Below, in pieces: positions 1-9,747 of a stretch of DNA of 64,000 nt (its first letter is position 1; each line of letters starts with the position of its first letter). The position numbers and the translations under genes are program-made. Under the pieces are notes generated by a model. It saw only the letters and a program-made list of their open reading frames with translations, searched no databases and was not told the DNA's origin. This DNA is from Pseudomonas sp. MUP55 (GTDB lineage Bacteria; Pseudomonadota; Gammaproteobacteria; Pseudomonadales; Pseudomonadaceae): assembly GCF_034043515.1 (NCBI RefSeq), contig NZ_CP138214.1, positions 5,711,501 to 5,775,500 of the forward strand, given 5' to 3'.

Positions 1-90
1 GGAGGGGGCCTGCCCCCCGATGGCAGAGTGTCAGGCAATACATGCGCTGGCTGACTCACCGCTATCGGGGGCAAGCCCCCTCCCACATTG
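1..90. repeat. REP pair (REPIN-like), cut by window start
   Basis: Two REP palindromes face each other. The left copy, GGAGGGGGCCTGCCCCCCGAT, starts at base 1 and lacks its usual GT(G) start. The right copy, ATCGGGGGCAAGCCCCCTCC, lies at 64-83 and ends in CACATT. This is the first of several such elements in the window and sits just past the stop codon of the minus-strand glutathione S-transferase gene. Confidence 0.85.
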
Positions 91-92
91 GA

Positions 93-752
93 TTACTTTT
101 TGGCTGCAATCATTGCCATAAAACCCGGCATCGCCGCCAGCCTGTCCGCCTCTACCTTTTGCGCATTGGGCATTGCATTCAAACGCTCCAGCAACGCCTT
201 CGCCTTCGGCAACTCAGCCAACAGGTCCAGCCCAAACAGCTTCTCGCCCACCCCCACGGCCAGGTTCAAGCTGTACATGAAATACAGATCGGCAATCGTG
301 AAGCCCTCCCCCGCCACGTAAGGCGCGAACTTACCGTGCCGACCTAGCGTACCGACGCCAAGCAACAGTTCAGCTCGGGATTTCTCCTTGATCGCCTCCG
401 GCACCGTCATGCCAAAAAAGGCTTCGGCGAAGCACGCCCGCGCGGGCAACTCGATATACAGCTCGATCTCGCGGCACAACGCCAGCACCTGAGCACGTTG
501 AAACGGGTCGGCAGGAAGCAGCGCAGGCCCTTGCTGAGTCTGCTCGATATAATCGAGGATCACGCTGGTTTCGTTGATAAAGCCTTGCTTGACGCCGAGC
601 ACCGGCACTTTGCCTCGCGGGCTCACTGCCAGGGTTTCAGGCGTTTGTCCTGCGTAAAAAGGTACCTCTTGGAAAGGCACTCCTTTCTCCATCAGCGCCA
701 GCTTGACCATGTTGTAGTAGTTACTGACAGCAAAACCGTAGAGCTTGAGCAT
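93..752 (-). CDS. Glutathione S-transferase family protein
   Basis: A 219-residue protein with the two-domain GST layout. The N-terminal thioredoxin-like half (about 1-80) reads MLKLYGFAVSNYYNMVKLAL and carries the VPVLG and NETSVILDYIE segments that form the glutathione-binding site. A helical C-terminal half follows, with FTIADLYFMYSLNLA near 152-166. Ser/Tyr residues near position 10-13 are the likely glutathione-activating residue. GSTs conjugate glutathione to electrophiles in the cytosol; the substrate cannot be told. The start is backed by GGAGG eight bases upstream. A REP pair lies directly downstream. Confidence 0.9.
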   Translation of the reverse strand: MLKLYGFAVSNYYNMVKLALMEKGVPFQEVPFYAGQTPETLAVSPRGKVPVLGVKQGFINETSVILDYIEQTQQGPALLPADPFQRAQVLALCREIELYIELPARACFAEAFFGMTVPEAIKEKSRAELLLGVGTLGRHGKFAPYVAGEGFTIADLYFMYSLNLAVGVGEKLFGLDLLAELPKAKALLERLNAMPNAQKVEADRLAAMPGFMAMIAAKK

Positions 753-878
753 TGCGGGTGCCTCCAGGCCAGGTGTGGGGTTGGCTGCAAGCGTTATAGA
801 CGCTCAGGCGTGGCCTGACCAGCAGCATCACTTGTCTGAATGGAGTTAGACTGGCGCCCTTTCCTTGAGGAGCCTGCC

Positions 879-1163
879 ATGAGCGAGCCGACCGATATCG
901 ACAACGACGAAGAAGAATTCACCGAAAACACGCTGATCGAAGCGATTGAAAACCAGATCGAAAGCGACAACCCGCCAGCGGCCAAGGCGACCTTCAACAA
1001 ACTGACGCTGGTCGGTTATGAGCGCGACGAGATCCTGAATCTCATGGCCCATGTGCTGGCCTTCGAAATCGATGCAATGCTCGATGAAGACCGAGCCTTT
1101 GATACCCAGTGGTATGAAACCGCGCTGCGAGCACTGCCTGAGTTGCCGCCGGAAAAAGAATAA
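879..1163 (+). CDS. Small acidic protein of unknown function
   Basis: A 94-residue protein that is very acidic at its N-terminus (many D/E in residues 1-30) and predicted helical afterwards. I do not recognise a catalytic motif. The ATG at 879 is preferred over an upstream in-frame ATG at 840 because a TTGAGGAG ribosome-binding site lies just before it and the acidic N-terminus begins there. It stands alone between the GST gene, which runs the other way, and a second small gene about 95 bases downstream. Codon use matches the neighbours. The function is unknown; its conserved place near cyaA in Pseudomonas is from memory. Confidence 0.7.
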   Translation: MSEPTDIDNDEEEFTENTLIEAIENQIESDNPPAAKATFNKLTLVGYERDEILNLMAHVLAFEIDAMLDEDRAFDTQWYETALRALPELPPEKE

Positions 1164-1259
1164 CCCTCGGGCGCGCAGCAACACGCTGGACAGTTCGGCA
1201 AAGTACGTTCACCTTATGGCCTGCTAGCCTCTAATAAATTTAGAAAGTCTGGAGTCCTT

Positions 1260-1514
1260 ATGTCGTATACCCCTGAGTTGGTTGCCGAACTGGAAATCCT
1301 TGTACTCTTCCCCCTGGACAGCACCCAGGAAGGTCTGAAAGTCCATCAGACCGCTGCTCCCACTGCCATCGCCGCCGCCAAGCGCCTCCATGCCAAAGGC
1401 CTTATCGACCAACCGGACGGAGGCTACCTGACCAGCCTTGGCCGGGACGCCGCCGAGCAAGCCCAGACCCTGCTGACTATCTTGACCACCGCGTCGACCA
1501 AAGAAGCCGCCTGA
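1260..1514 (+). CDS. Small DNA-binding-like protein, TIGR02647 family
   Basis: An 84-residue protein starting MSYTPELVAELEILVLF. A middle segment IAAAKRLHAKGLIDQPDGGY resembles the recognition helix and wing of a winged helix-turn-helix, followed by LTSLGRDAAEQAQ. It matches my memory of the TIGR02647 family, found in Pseudomonas and other gammaproteobacteria and described only as a probable DNA-binding protein. GGAG lies five bases before the ATG. The gene sits about 170 bases upstream of cyaA on the same strand. No target is known to me. Confidence 0.7.
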   Translation: MSYTPELVAELEILVLFPLDSTQEGLKVHQTAAPTAIAAAKRLHAKGLIDQPDGGYLTSLGRDAAEQAQTLLTILTTASTKEAA

Positions 1515-1682
1515 TACCTGATGCCGCCCATGGAGTCCGCCCCGCTGCGGATTCCGAGGGCGTTGCTGCGCCATTCACAAAAATCCAACGCCAACACCAT
1601 TTCCCGCTAAACCTCCTACGCTACTGCCTGTAAACTCCTACACGGCCGCCCACGTCGGGCCCTGCGAGCCACCGAGTTCGAC

Positions 1683-4523
1683 ATGACCCGCACCCATGAA
1701 ATCCGCCCCGACCTGGACGAAGGCATCGACCGTAAGGTGCTGACCCAGTTGCGCGCGCGTTTCATGGCCCTCAATGAAGGCCGCATGGCCCGGGCCGTCG
1801 AAGGGCTGACCCCGCGCCAGCAAAGCGTGCTGACCTTGTTGCCGCTGTTTTTCCATGTGAACCACCCATTGCTGCCAGGCTATGTTTCCAGCGGCACGCC
1901 GGCCGGGCTGTCGAATTTCGAACCCGACGCCCAGGCCCTGGCTGAGGCCCAGCGCCTGACACGTTCGTTCTCCTACAAGCCGCGCCACGGCAACCCGCCC
2001 CGCCCGATCCACGGTTTGTTCCTGATGGGCAGCCTGGGTACGCTGGCCCAGGCGGATCAAAGCGACATGGACGTATGGGTGTGCCACGCTCCCGACCTGA
2101 ATGAAAACGAGCTGGTCGAGCTGCGCAAAAAGTGTCAATTGCTGGAAACCTGGGCCCAGACCATGGGAGCCGAGGCACATTTTTTCCTGATCGAACCGAC
2201 GCGCTTTGTACTCGGCGAACGGGACACACAACTGAGCTCCGACGATTGCGGGACCACTCAGCACTATTTGCTGCTCGACGAGTTCTACCGCACCGCTATC
2301 TGGCTGGCCGGACGCACGCCGATCTGGTGGCTGGTGCCGGTGTATGAAGAAAGCCGCTATGCCGAGTTCACCCACACGCTGATTTCCAAACGCTTCATTC
2401 GCGCTGACGAAACCCTCGATCTTGGCCATCTGGCACACATTCCCCCGGGGGAATTCATCGGCGCCGGCCTGTGGCAACTGTTCAAAGGCATCGAGTCGCC
2501 TTATAAATCGGTGCTCAAGCTGTTGCTGACCGAGGTCTACGCCAGCGAGCACCCCAACGTGCATTGCCTGAGCCTGCGCTTCAAGCGCGCAGTGTTCGCC
2601 AATCAGATGGACCTGGATGAGCTGGACCCTTACATCGTGGTCTACCGCCGCATCGAGGAATACCTCAAGGCCCGCAATGAACCGGAGCGCCTGGAACTGG
2701 TGCGGCGCAGCCTGTACCTGAAGGTCAACCGCAAGCTCAGCGCCGGCCAACGCACCGCCAGCTGGCAACGCCTGCTGCTCGAACGCCTGGCCCAGGAGTG
2801 GGGATGGGACCAGCGCCAACTGGCCCTGCTGGACAGCCGCAGTCAATGGAAGGTGCGCCAGGTCGCCTCCGAGCGCCGTGCCCTGGTCAACGAGCTGAAC
2901 TACAGCTATCGCTTCCTCACCCAGTTCGCCCGCGCGGAACAAACCGTCAGCCTGATCAACAAGCGTGACCTCAATGTGCTGGGCCGTCGCTTGTACGCAG
3001 CCTTTGAACGCAAGGCCGGCAAGGTCGAGTTCATCAACCCCGGTATCGCTCCGGACCTGGCCGAAGACACCCTGACCCTGGTGCACTCACCCAACCGCAA
3101 GGAACCTGGCCAGCATCACTGGGGCCTGTATAACGGCAACCTCACAGCCCTGGAATGGGAGCATTTCGCGCCGATCAAACGCAGCCGCGACCTGCTGGAA
3201 ATGCTCACCTGGTGCCATCGCAACGGTGTGATCGACAGCAGTACGCGCCTGGCGCTGCATCCAGGCGCCAGCGACATGACCGAATTCGAGCTGTTCAACC
3301 TGTTGGGCAGCCTGCAACAGACCATCGCCCTGCCCTTGGCCAGCGTGGATGAAGTTCGCTTGTTGCGTTCGGCGGTGCCGGAAGAAGTGCTGTTGCTGGT
3401 CAACGTCGGGGTTGATCCACTCAAGCATCACCGCGACCTGAATATCCTGATGACCACCGAACGCACCGACTCCCTGAGTTATGCCGGTGTACGCGAAAAC
3501 CTGGTGCTGACCCTGGACCAAGTCACGCTCAATAGCTGGAACGAGGTGATGGTCAGCCGCTACGACGGCCCCCACGCGCTGCTCGACTGCCTGCGCGATT
3601 ACCTCAACCAACTACCCTCGGACCATCTGCCACGGTTGCGGGTGCGCTGCTTCTGTCACAACCGGGCGCAGTTCATTGCCCAGCGCGTGGAAGAGGTATT
3701 CGACACCGCACAGAACCTGCTGCTCGGCCAAAGCAATCACCGCTACCTGCTCCAGGTGCAGCAGCACTATCACGTCGTGGAACTGACTCCCGGGCAAGCC
3801 ACGCATGTGGCGCTGCCGACCCAGGACGCATTGATCGCCTACCTCAGCGAAGAGCTGGCCAGCTACAGCCCGCTGCATCTGGACGCCATGGCGCTGGAAG
3901 ACCATGACCTGGCACTTGTGCTGCCCATGGGGCTGGCCGACTGCATACAGGTATTCTACCGAGCCAATGAAGGCTTCGCCGAGCTGTATGTGCTCGACGA
4001 ATTCAATGCGCTCTGGCAGCAACGCCTGCCGTTCCATGATGAACAAAGCCTGTTCGCACCGCTGCAGCGCTTCCTGCTTTCGATCATCTATCGCCGCGAA
4101 GCGCTGGCACCGCTGGACACACAACAGCCGTTGGGCGAAGTACAAACCCTGTACTACCAACTCTTGCCATCGGGCAGTGCTCGCGCGCGCGTTGTGGAGC
4201 CAAGGCCGGCGCCGCAGAACCCAGCCAACAAGCCGTTTTATGACGTGCAGGCGATTATCGGCAAGGCGGCGCCTGGCAAGGTGAGCATCACGCTGTACTG
4301 CAATCAGCGCGAGTTTTCCGAACTGGAGTTTGGCGACCAGCTGTTTGCGGTGGTCGCCAGGGAGATCGTCGGGCAACGTCGGGAGCCCGAGCGTTACCGC
4401 TGCTACATTACCGATCTGGATTTGTCGGGCCTGCTGGGCGACGTGCAAAGCCCGAGCAATCTGTACCTGCGCTACAAGACCGAGCTGGAGCTCGCGCTCA
4501 ATCAAGCGCTGAGCCAGATTTAA
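1683..4523 (+). CDS. cyaA: Class I adenylate cyclase
   Basis: This 946-residue protein makes 3',5'-cAMP from ATP. The length and N-terminal catalytic region fit the enterobacterial-type (class I) cyclases. The nucleotidyltransferase-like motif FLMGSLGTLAQADQSDMDVW (about 113-132) holds the G-S and S-x-D-x-D pattern (S127, D128, D130) expected to bind metal-ATP. The C-terminal half is the regulatory part of the family. In pseudomonads cAMP works with Vfr-type regulators. The stop codon overlaps the stop of convergent rnk by four bases, so no spacer or terminator separates the two genes. Confidence 0.97.
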   Translation: MTRTHEIRPDLDEGIDRKVLTQLRARFMALNEGRMARAVEGLTPRQQSVLTLLPLFFHVNHPLLPGYVSSGTPAGLSNFEPDAQALAEAQRLTRSFSYKPRHGNPPRPIHGLFLMGSLGTLAQADQSDMDVWVCHAPDLNENELVELRKKCQLLETWAQTMGAEAHFFLIEPTRFVLGERDTQLSSDDCGTTQHYLLLDEFYRTAIWLAGRTPIWWLVPVYEESRYAEFTHTLISKRFIRADETLDLGHLAHIPPGEFIGAGLWQLFKGIESPYKSVLKLLLTEVYASEHPNVHCLSLRFKRAVFANQMDLDELDPYIVVYRRIEEYLKARNEPERLELVRRSLYLKVNRKLSAGQRTASWQRLLLERLAQEWGWDQRQLALLDSRSQWKVRQVASERRALVNELNYSYRFLTQFARAEQTVSLINKRDLNVLGRRLYAAFERKAGKVEFINPGIAPDLAEDTLTLVHSPNRKEPGQHHWGLYNGNLTALEWEHFAPIKRSRDLLEMLTWCHRNGVIDSSTRLALHPGASDMTEFELFNLLGSLQQTIALPLASVDEVRLLRSAVPEEVLLLVNVGVDPLKHHRDLNILMTTERTDSLSYAGVRENLVLTLDQVTLNSWNEVMVSRYDGPHALLDCLRDYLNQLPSDHLPRLRVRCFCHNRAQFIAQRVEEVFDTAQNLLLGQSNHRYLLQVQQHYHVVELTPGQATHVALPTQDALIAYLSEELASYSPLHLDAMALEDHDLALVLPMGLADCIQVFYRANEGFAELYVLDEFNALWQQRLPFHDEQSLFAPLQRFLLSIIYRREALAPLDTQQPLGEVQTLYYQLLPSGSARARVVEPRPAPQNPANKPFYDVQAIIGKAAPGKVSITLYCNQREFSELEFGDQLFAVVAREIVGQRREPERYRCYITDLDLSGLLGDVQSPSNLYLRYKTELELALNQALSQI

Positions 4524-4933
4524 AGCGGGAAGGGACCGCCGTCTTTGGGCTGGCCTTCAACACTCAACAGCTCGAGCTTGAGGGTCTTGCCGCCCGGTGC
4601 CGGCCAGTCGATGTGCTGGCCCACTTGCAGGCCCAGCAAAGCGCTGCCGACCGGCGCCAAAATCGAGATTTTACCTTCGTCGGCATTCGCATCCTTGGGA
4701 TAGACCAGGGTCAGGTGATAGTCCTTACCCTTGCCTTGCTCACGGCAATGCACGCTGGAGTTCATGGTCACGACACCTGCGGGCACTTCATCGTGAGCAA
4801 CCACCTCTTCGGCGCGGTCGAGTTCGGCCTGCAACGCTTCGACGCCAGGATAATCGTCGCCCAAGCGGTCGATCAGTTGTTCCAGACGCTGCACGTCAAG
4901 ACGGGTGAGAATGATGGACGGTGCGGTGGTCAT
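4520..4933 (-). CDS. rnk: Nucleoside diphosphate kinase regulator Rnk
   Basis: A 137-residue member of the GreA/GreB C-terminal-domain family. The N-terminal part (about 1-50) is a short helical hairpin (LTRLDVQRLEQLIDRLGDD). The C-terminal FKBP-like GreA domain contains LTLVYPKDANADEGKISILA and PVGSALLGLQVGQ. Rnk binds RNA polymerase but has a shorter coiled coil than GreA; in P. aeruginosa it affects Ndk levels and alginate production. AGGAG is upstream of the ATG. It is convergent with, and overlaps by four bases, the end of cyaA. Confidence 0.93.
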   Translation of the reverse strand: MTTAPSIILTRLDVQRLEQLIDRLGDDYPGVEALQAELDRAEEVVAHDEVPAGVVTMNSSVHCREQGKGKDYHLTLVYPKDANADEGKISILAPVGSALLGLQVGQHIDWPAPGGKTLKLELLSVEGQPKDGGPFPL

Positions 4934-4969
4934 GATTCAGGCAGACTCCTTTTTCCTGCACAAAAAAGC

Positions 4970-4998
4970 AAAACCCCGCCAGAAAAAGGCGGGGTTTT
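4970..4998 (-). terminator. Rho-independent terminator after the DUF1289 gene
   Basis: The inverted repeat AAAACCCCGCC (4970-4980) / GGCGGGGTTTT (4988-4998) has a seven-base loop. Read on the minus strand it is followed by GCTTTTTTG, as for an intrinsic terminator. It lies between the DUF1289 gene and rnk, both on the minus strand, so rnk probably has its own promoter. Confidence 0.88.
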
Positions 4999-5064
4999 CA
5001 CGGACCTCGATGAGTTGAGGTGTATCCGGACACTACCACAGCGTCACAAATAAACAAGACAGCC

Positions 5065-5289
5065 TCAGGCGTGGGCCCGGCGCTGCTCGGCCTCGGCGCA
5101 GATCACTCGACGCCGCGCATCGTCGGCAGAGCGCCATTCACGGATGTCTTCGACGTGACGGAAGCAGCCGAGGCAGACTTTTTGCTCGTCAAGGCGACAC
5201 AAACTGATACAAGGTGACGGCACTGCAGGGCTGACATTGCTGAACAGCGGCTTGGCCGGGCGTACGGGTGCAGGCTGGGTCACGGTCAA
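5065..5289 (-). CDS. DUF1289 domain protein
   Basis: A 74-residue protein whose core SPCISLCRLDEQKVCLGCFR carries four cysteines in a CxxxC...CxxC pattern. It is typical of DUF1289 (YdhL/YbfA-like) proteins, which probably bind a metal; the function is not known. The frame opens with a TTG at 5289 that overlaps the cyaY stop, with a GTG six bases later, so the start is uncertain. The overlap suggests translation coupled to frataxin, which would suit an iron- or Fe-S-linked role, but that is inference. A strong terminator follows. Confidence 0.8.
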   Translation of the reverse strand: MTVTQPAPVRPAKPLFSNVSPAVPSPCISLCRLDEQKVCLGCFRHVEDIREWRSADDARRRVICAEAEQRRAHA

Positions 5290-5618
5290 ATCTCGTCAAA
5301 ATCCAGGTCGGCGCCGGTATATTCGTGGACGAGGCGCGCAAGCATTTCTCCCAGCAACTCTTCACTCTTGTCGCACTGCCATTTGCCGCTTTCTTCGTCG
5401 TAGTCGAAGTGAACCCCACCGGAGCGCGCCGCCAACCAGAGCTGACGCAGCGGTTCCTGACGGCTGAAGATCAACTGCTGGCCGCTCTCGAACTTGACCG
5501 TCAGCACGCCGGCCGAGTTTTCCAGGTCCACGTCCAGGTCGCTGTCGTCGAAAATATCTTCCAGCTTCTCCTGGGCGGCATCCACCAGGTCGTGAAAACG
5601 GGCTTCGGTCAAACTCAT
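5286..5618 (-). CDS. cyaY: Frataxin-like iron donor CyaY
   Basis: A 110-residue protein with the complete CyaY layout. It has an acidic N-terminal helix (MSLTEARFHDLVDAAQEKLE, then DIFDDSDLDVD) that binds iron, a beta sheet with GVLTVKFESGQQLIFSRQEP and LWLAARSGGVHFDY, and a C-terminal helix (SEELLGEMLARLVHEYTG). CyaY modulates iron delivery and the cysteine desulfurase IscS during Fe-S cluster assembly in the cytosol. It is divergent from the lptM-lysA operon and its stop overlaps the start of the DUF1289 gene. Confidence 0.95.
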   Translation of the reverse strand: MSLTEARFHDLVDAAQEKLEDIFDDSDLDVDLENSAGVLTVKFESGQQLIFSRQEPLRQLWLAARSGGVHFDYDEESGKWQCDKSEELLGEMLARLVHEYTGADLDFDEI

Positions 5619-5856
5619 TGTGGCAACCTCAAAAGTGTCTGGTTCTGCTCAAGCGCCGCACGATACGGACGCGCCCTGCCGATTGCAAAGGATACCGATT
5701 TCATCACAGATGGCGGTACGAAATATCCCCAGCTAGCGTAGCCCGCTTCCCGACTATCTCGGCAAACCCCCGCCGGACGGGTATTCCAGCGCATAGGCAA
5801 GCTGCCGGGTGGTCGGTATACTCGGGCGCAATTAATGCATATTCAAGGATTTCGCC

Positions 5857-6024
5857 ATGAAGCGCCTGATCTCTTCCCTTGCTGCGCTCGTCGCGGTCGC
5901 TTGCCTCGTTAGTGCCTGTGGTCAAAAAGGCCCGCTGTACCTGCCCGACGACAGCAAAGACCCGAATGAACAGGCGCAGTCGTCGCAAAAGCCATCCAAA
6001 GCGCACAAGCACGACACTTACTAA
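5857..6024 (+). CDS. lptM: Small lipoprotein LptM (LppL/YifL)
   Basis: A 55-residue lipoprotein. The signal peptide [20 protein letters not shown] ends in the lipobox LVSAC (Cys21), followed by [11 protein letters not shown], the short conserved stretch of the YifL/LppL family. In E. coli this protein (LptM) helps mature the LptD-LptE outer-membrane LPS translocon. The remainder is a short Lys/Ser/Gln-rich tail. AAGGAT precedes the ATG. It leads the lysA-dapF operon, nine bases before lysA, as in other pseudomonads where it is called lppL. Confidence 0.93.
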   Translation: MKRLISSLAALVAVACLVSACGQKGPLYLPDDSKDPNEQAQSSQKPSKAHKHDTY

Positions 6025-6033
6025 GGGATCCTC

Positions 6034-7281
6034 ATGGACGCTTTTAACTACCGGGACGGCGAGCTGTTCGCGGAAGGCGTGGCGCTGTCCGCAATTGCCG
6101 AGCGCTTTGGCACCCCGACCTACGTGTATTCGCGTGCACACATCGAAGCGCAATACCGCTCGTTCACCGACCCGCTGGAAGGCGTGCCGCACCTGGTGTG
6201 CTACGCGGTTAAAGCCAACTCCAACCTGGGTGTGCTCAATGTCCTGGCGCGCCTTGGCGCCGGTTTCGACATTGTGTCCCGTGGTGAACTCGAACGTGTA
6301 TTGGCCGCCGGTGGCCAGGCCGACAAGATCGTGTTCTCCGGCGTCGGCAAGAGCCGCGAAGACATGCGCCGCGCCCTGGAAGTAGGCGTGCACTGCTTCA
6401 ACATCGAGTCCACCGACGAGCTGGAACGCCTGCAGGTCGTGGCCGCCGAGATGGGCGTTCGCGCGCCGATCTCCCTGCGCGTCAACCCGGACGTCGACGC
6501 CGGTACTCACCCGTACATTTCCACCGGTCTCAAAGAGAACAAGTTCGGCATCGCTATCGCCGACGCCGAAGACGTGTACATCCGCGCCGCCCAATTGCCC
6601 AACCTGGACGTACTGGGCGTCGATTGCCATATCGGCTCGCAACTGACCACCCTGCCGCCTTTCTTGGATGCGCTCGACCGCCTGCTGGCGCTGATCGACC
6701 GCCTCGGCGACTGCGGCATCTACCTGCACCACATCGATCTGGGTGGCGGTGTAGGCGTACGTTATCGCGACGAAGAGCCGCCGTTGATCGCCGACTACAT
6801 CAAGGCCGTGCGCGAGCGTATCGAAGGTCGCGACCTGACGCTGATGTTCGAGCCGGGCCGCTACATCGTGGCCAATGCCGGTGTGCTGCTGACCCAGGTC
6901 GAGTATCTCAAGCACACCGAGCACAAGGACTTCGCCATTGTCGACGCGGCAATGAACGACCTGATCCGCCCGGCGCTGTACCAGGCCTGGATGAACGTCA
7001 CCGCCGTGGCACCGCGCGACAGCGAAACACGCGCGTATGACATCGTCGGTCCGATTTGTGAGACCGGTGACTTCCTGGCCAAGGATCGTCAATTGGCTCT
7101 GGAGGAAGGCGACCTGCTGGCCGTGCATTCGGCCGGTGCCTATGGGTTTGTCATGAGTTCCAACTACAACACTCGCGGCCGTGCGGCCGAGGTGCTGGTG
7201 GACGGTGATCAAGCGTTTGAAGTGCGTCGCCGCGAGACGGTAGCCGAGTTGTATGCTGGCGAAAGCCTGCTGCCGGAGTAA
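6034..7281 (+). CDS. lysA: Diaminopimelate decarboxylase
   Basis: This 415-residue PLP enzyme of the alanine racemase-like fold III group makes L-lysine from meso-diaminopimelate, the last step of lysine synthesis. The PLP lysine is in CYAVKANSNL (Lys60). HIGSQL (about 205), the glycine-rich DLGGGVGVRY and the EPGR phosphate-binding segment follow. The GPICETGDFLA motif supplies the active-site cysteine from the partner subunit. It is followed after three bases by dapF, which makes its substrate, so the two steps are co-expressed. Confidence 0.97.
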   Translation: MDAFNYRDGELFAEGVALSAIAERFGTPTYVYSRAHIEAQYRSFTDPLEGVPHLVCYAVKANSNLGVLNVLARLGAGFDIVSRGELERVLAAGGQADKIVFSGVGKSREDMRRALEVGVHCFNIESTDELERLQVVAAEMGVRAPISLRVNPDVDAGTHPYISTGLKENKFGIAIADAEDVYIRAAQLPNLDVLGVDCHIGSQLTTLPPFLDALDRLLALIDRLGDCGIYLHHIDLGGGVGVRYRDEEPPLIADYIKAVRERIEGRDLTLMFEPGRYIVANAGVLLTQVEYLKHTEHKDFAIVDAAMNDLIRPALYQAWMNVTAVAPRDSETRAYDIVGPICETGDFLAKDRQLALEEGDLLAVHSAGAYGFVMSSNYNTRGRAAEVLVDGDQAFEVRRRETVAELYAGESLLPE

Positions 7282-7284
7282 GCC

Positions 7285-8115
7285 ATGCTGCTGCGTTTTA
7301 CCAAGATGCACGGACTGGGCAATGACTTCATGGTCCTCGACCTGGTCAGCCAGCACGCGCACATCCTGCCCAAGCACGCCAAACAATGGGGCGATCGGCA
7401 TACCGGTGTCGGCTTCGACCAACTGCTGCTGGTGGAAGCGCCGACCAACCCGGAGGTGGACTTCCGTTATCGGATTTTCAATTCCGATGGCTCCGAAGTG
7501 GAACAGTGCGGCAACGGCGCCCGCTGCTTTGCGCGCTTTGTGCTGGACAAGCGCTTGACCGCCAAGCGCCAGATTCGCGTCGAGACCAAGGGCGGCGTGA
7601 TCGAACTGGATGTACGCAGTGACGGCCAGATCAGCGTCAACATGGGCGCGCCACGCCTGGTGCCGGCGGACATTCCGTTCCAGGCGCCGGAGCAGGCCCT
7701 CAGTTACGCACTGGATGTCGACGGCAGCACCGTGGATATCGCCGCGGTGTCGATGGGCAACCCCCATGCGGTGCTGCGGGTCAATGACATCAACAACGCG
7801 CCGGTGCACGAACTGGGGCCGAAGATCGAACATCACCCGCGCTTTCCAGCGCGGGTCAACGTGGGCTTCCTGCAGGTGATCGACCGCTCCCGCGCGCAAT
7901 TGCGCGTGTGGGAGCGCGGCGCCGGCGAAACCCAGGCCTGCGGCACCGGTGCTTGCGCCGCTGCCGTGGCCGCGATCAGCCAGGGGTGGATGGATTCGCC
8001 ACTGCTGATCGACCTGCCCGGTGGGCGCTTGTCCATCGAATGGGCAGGCCCAGGCCATCCGGTGATAATGACCGGGCCGGCCTCGCGTGTATACGAAGGA
8101 CAGGTCCGTCTATGA
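7285..8115 (+). CDS. dapF: Diaminopimelate epimerase
   Basis: This 276-residue cofactor-free racemase converts LL- to meso-diaminopimelate for lysine and peptidoglycan. Both catalytic cysteines are present: Cys75 in [11 protein letters not shown] and Cys219 in [12 protein letters not shown]. The two halves are pseudo-symmetric as in the family. It lies three bases after lysA and 13 bases before the DUF484 gene, so it is in the middle of one transcription unit. Confidence 0.97.
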   Translation: MLLRFTKMHGLGNDFMVLDLVSQHAHILPKHAKQWGDRHTGVGFDQLLLVEAPTNPEVDFRYRIFNSDGSEVEQCGNGARCFARFVLDKRLTAKRQIRVETKGGVIELDVRSDGQISVNMGAPRLVPADIPFQAPEQALSYALDVDGSTVDIAAVSMGNPHAVLRVNDINNAPVHELGPKIEHHPRFPARVNVGFLQVIDRSRAQLRVWERGAGETQACGTGACAAAVAAISQGWMDSPLLIDLPGGRLSIEWAGPGHPVIMTGPASRVYEGQVRL

Positions 8116-8128
8116 GTGAGCCAAGCCA

Positions 8129-8845
8129 ATGACCGATAAGCCTCAAGTACCCGCACACCTCACCCCAAGTGAAAGCCTGGAGGCCGCTGCAGTCGCGGCG
8201 TACCTCGAGGCTCATCCGGACTTCTTCGTCGAGCACGATGAATTGCTTCCGGCATTGCGCATCCCTCACCAGCGTGGCGATACCGTGTCGCTGGTGGAAC
8301 GGCAGATGAAAATCCTGCGTGAGCGCAATATCGAAATGCGCCATCGGCTTTCGCACCTGATGGACGTGGCGCGCGACAACGATCGCCTGTTCGACAAGAC
8401 CCGTCGCCTGATCCTGACCCTGATGGACGCCGCCAGCCTGGAAGAAACGGTGATGGCAGTGGAAGACAGCCTGCGCCAGGACTTCCAGGTGCCATTTGTC
8501 AGCCTGATCCTGTTCAGCGACAACCCGATGCCAGTGGGTCGCTGGGTCAGTGGCAGCGAAGCGCAGACCGCCATCGGTGGCCTGCTGTCGGAAGGCAAGA
8601 CCATCAGCGGCACCCTGCGCGAGCACGAACTGGACTTCCTGTTTGGTGCCGAACAGCGCAAACAGATCGGCTCGACTGCCGTAGTAGCCCTAAGCCACCA
8701 AGGCCTGCACGGCGTGCTGGCCATTGCCAGCCGCGACCCTTCGCACTACAAGAGCTCGGTGGGCACGCTGTTTCTGACCTACATCGCCGAAGTGCTGGGC
8801 CGCGTCCTGCCACGCTACACCACTGCCCTGCGCGCGGTGCGCTAG
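8129..8845 (+). CDS. DUF484 family protein
   Basis: A 238-residue protein of the DUF484 (YigA-like) family, which regularly sits between dapF and xerC. The N-terminal [19 protein letters not shown] is followed by a helical stretch [20 protein letters not shown] that is a probable coiled coil. The GAF-like C-terminal domain (about 95-230) resembles small-molecule sensing folds. The biochemical role is unknown; the fixed neighbourhood suggests a link with cell-envelope synthesis or chromosome segregation, which is inference. XerC begins two bases after it ends. Confidence 0.9.
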   Translation: MTDKPQVPAHLTPSESLEAAAVAAYLEAHPDFFVEHDELLPALRIPHQRGDTVSLVERQMKILRERNIEMRHRLSHLMDVARDNDRLFDKTRRLILTLMDAASLEETVMAVEDSLRQDFQVPFVSLILFSDNPMPVGRWVSGSEAQTAIGGLLSEGKTISGTLREHELDFLFGAEQRKQIGSTAVVALSHQGLHGVLAIASRDPSHYKSSVGTLFLTYIAEVLGRVLPRYTTALRAVR

Positions 8846-8847
8846 CC

Positions 8848-9747
8848 ATGGAACGGCAACTGGACGCTTACTGCGCTCACCTGCGCAACGAGCGCCAGGT
8901 GTCGCCTCATACCCTGGAGGCCTACCGAAGGGACCTGAACAAGGTGCTGGCCTATTGCGAAAAACAGCAGGTTGCCAGCTGGAAGGCGCTGGATATCCAG
9001 ACTCTGCGCAGCCTGGTCGCTCGGCTGAATCAGCAAGGTCAGTCCTCGCGCAGCCTGTCGCGTCTGCTGTCGGCGGTGCGCGGCCTCTATCACTACCTGA
9101 ACCGCGAAGGCCTGTGCGATCACGACCCGGCCAACGGCCTGTCACCACCCAAAGGCGAGCGACGCCTGCCCAAGACCCTGGACACCGACCGCGCCCTGCA
9201 ACTGCTGGACGGTGCGGTCGAGGATGACTTTCTGGCGCATCGCGACCAGGCGATCCTCGAACTGTTCTATTCCTCGGGCCTGCGCCTGTCAGAGCTGACC
9301 GGCCTGAACCTCGACCAGCTCGACCTGGCGGACGGACTGGTGCAGGTGCTGGGTAAGGGCAGCAAGACGCGCGTACTGCCGGTCGGCCGCAAAGCCCGTG
9401 AAGCCTTGCAATTGTGGTTGCCATTGCGCGCACTGGCCAACCCGCAAGACGACGCCGTATTTATCAGCCAGCAAGGTCGGCGCCTGGGGCCACGAGCCAT
9501 TCAGTTGCGGGTAAAGGCCGCGGGCGAACGTGAACTGGGGCAAAACCTGCACCCGCATATGCTCCGGCACTCCTTCGCCAGCCATATGCTGGAGTCGTCC
9601 CAAGACCTGCGCGCGGTACAGGAACTGCTCGGCCACTCCGATATCAAGACCACGCAAATCTATACCCACCTCGACTTCCAACACCTGGCAACGGTGTACG
9701 ACAGCGCCCATCCACGGGCCAAACGCATCAAGGGCGACGACTCATGA
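8848..9747 (+). CDS. xerC: Site-specific tyrosine recombinase XerC
   Basis: This 299-residue recombinase acts with XerD at dif to resolve chromosome dimers. The N-terminal SAM-like domain (about 1-85) is followed by a catalytic domain with all the expected residues: Arg146 in SSGLRLSEL, Lys170 in LGKGSKTR, His237/Arg240 in [10 protein letters not shown], His263 in [11 protein letters not shown], and the nucleophile Tyr272 in IYTHLDF. The stop overlaps the start of the HAD gene by four bases (ATGA), so the two are translationally coupled. PAO1 calls this gene sss. Confidence 0.97.
   Translation: MERQLDAYCAHLRNERQVSPHTLEAYRRDLNKVLAYCEKQQVASWKALDIQTLRSLVARLNQQGQSSRSLSRLLSAVRGLYHYLNREGLCDHDPANGLSPPKGERRLPKTLDTDRALQLLDGAVEDDFLAHRDQAILELFYSSGLRLSELTGLNLDQLDLADGLVQVLGKGSKTRVLPVGRKAREALQLWLPLRALANPQDDAVFISQQGRRLGPRAIQLRVKAAGERELGQNLHPHMLRHSFASHMLESSQDLRAVQELLGHSDIKTTQIYTHLDFQHLATVYDSAHPRAKRIKGDDS

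Noticed and set aside
1638..3086. Long minus-strand open frame (about 480 codons) inside cyaA
   Set aside because: It is antisense to a complete adenylate cyclase gene, has no family motifs and is rich in Gln/Ala/Gly, as expected for a chance frame in GC-rich DNA.
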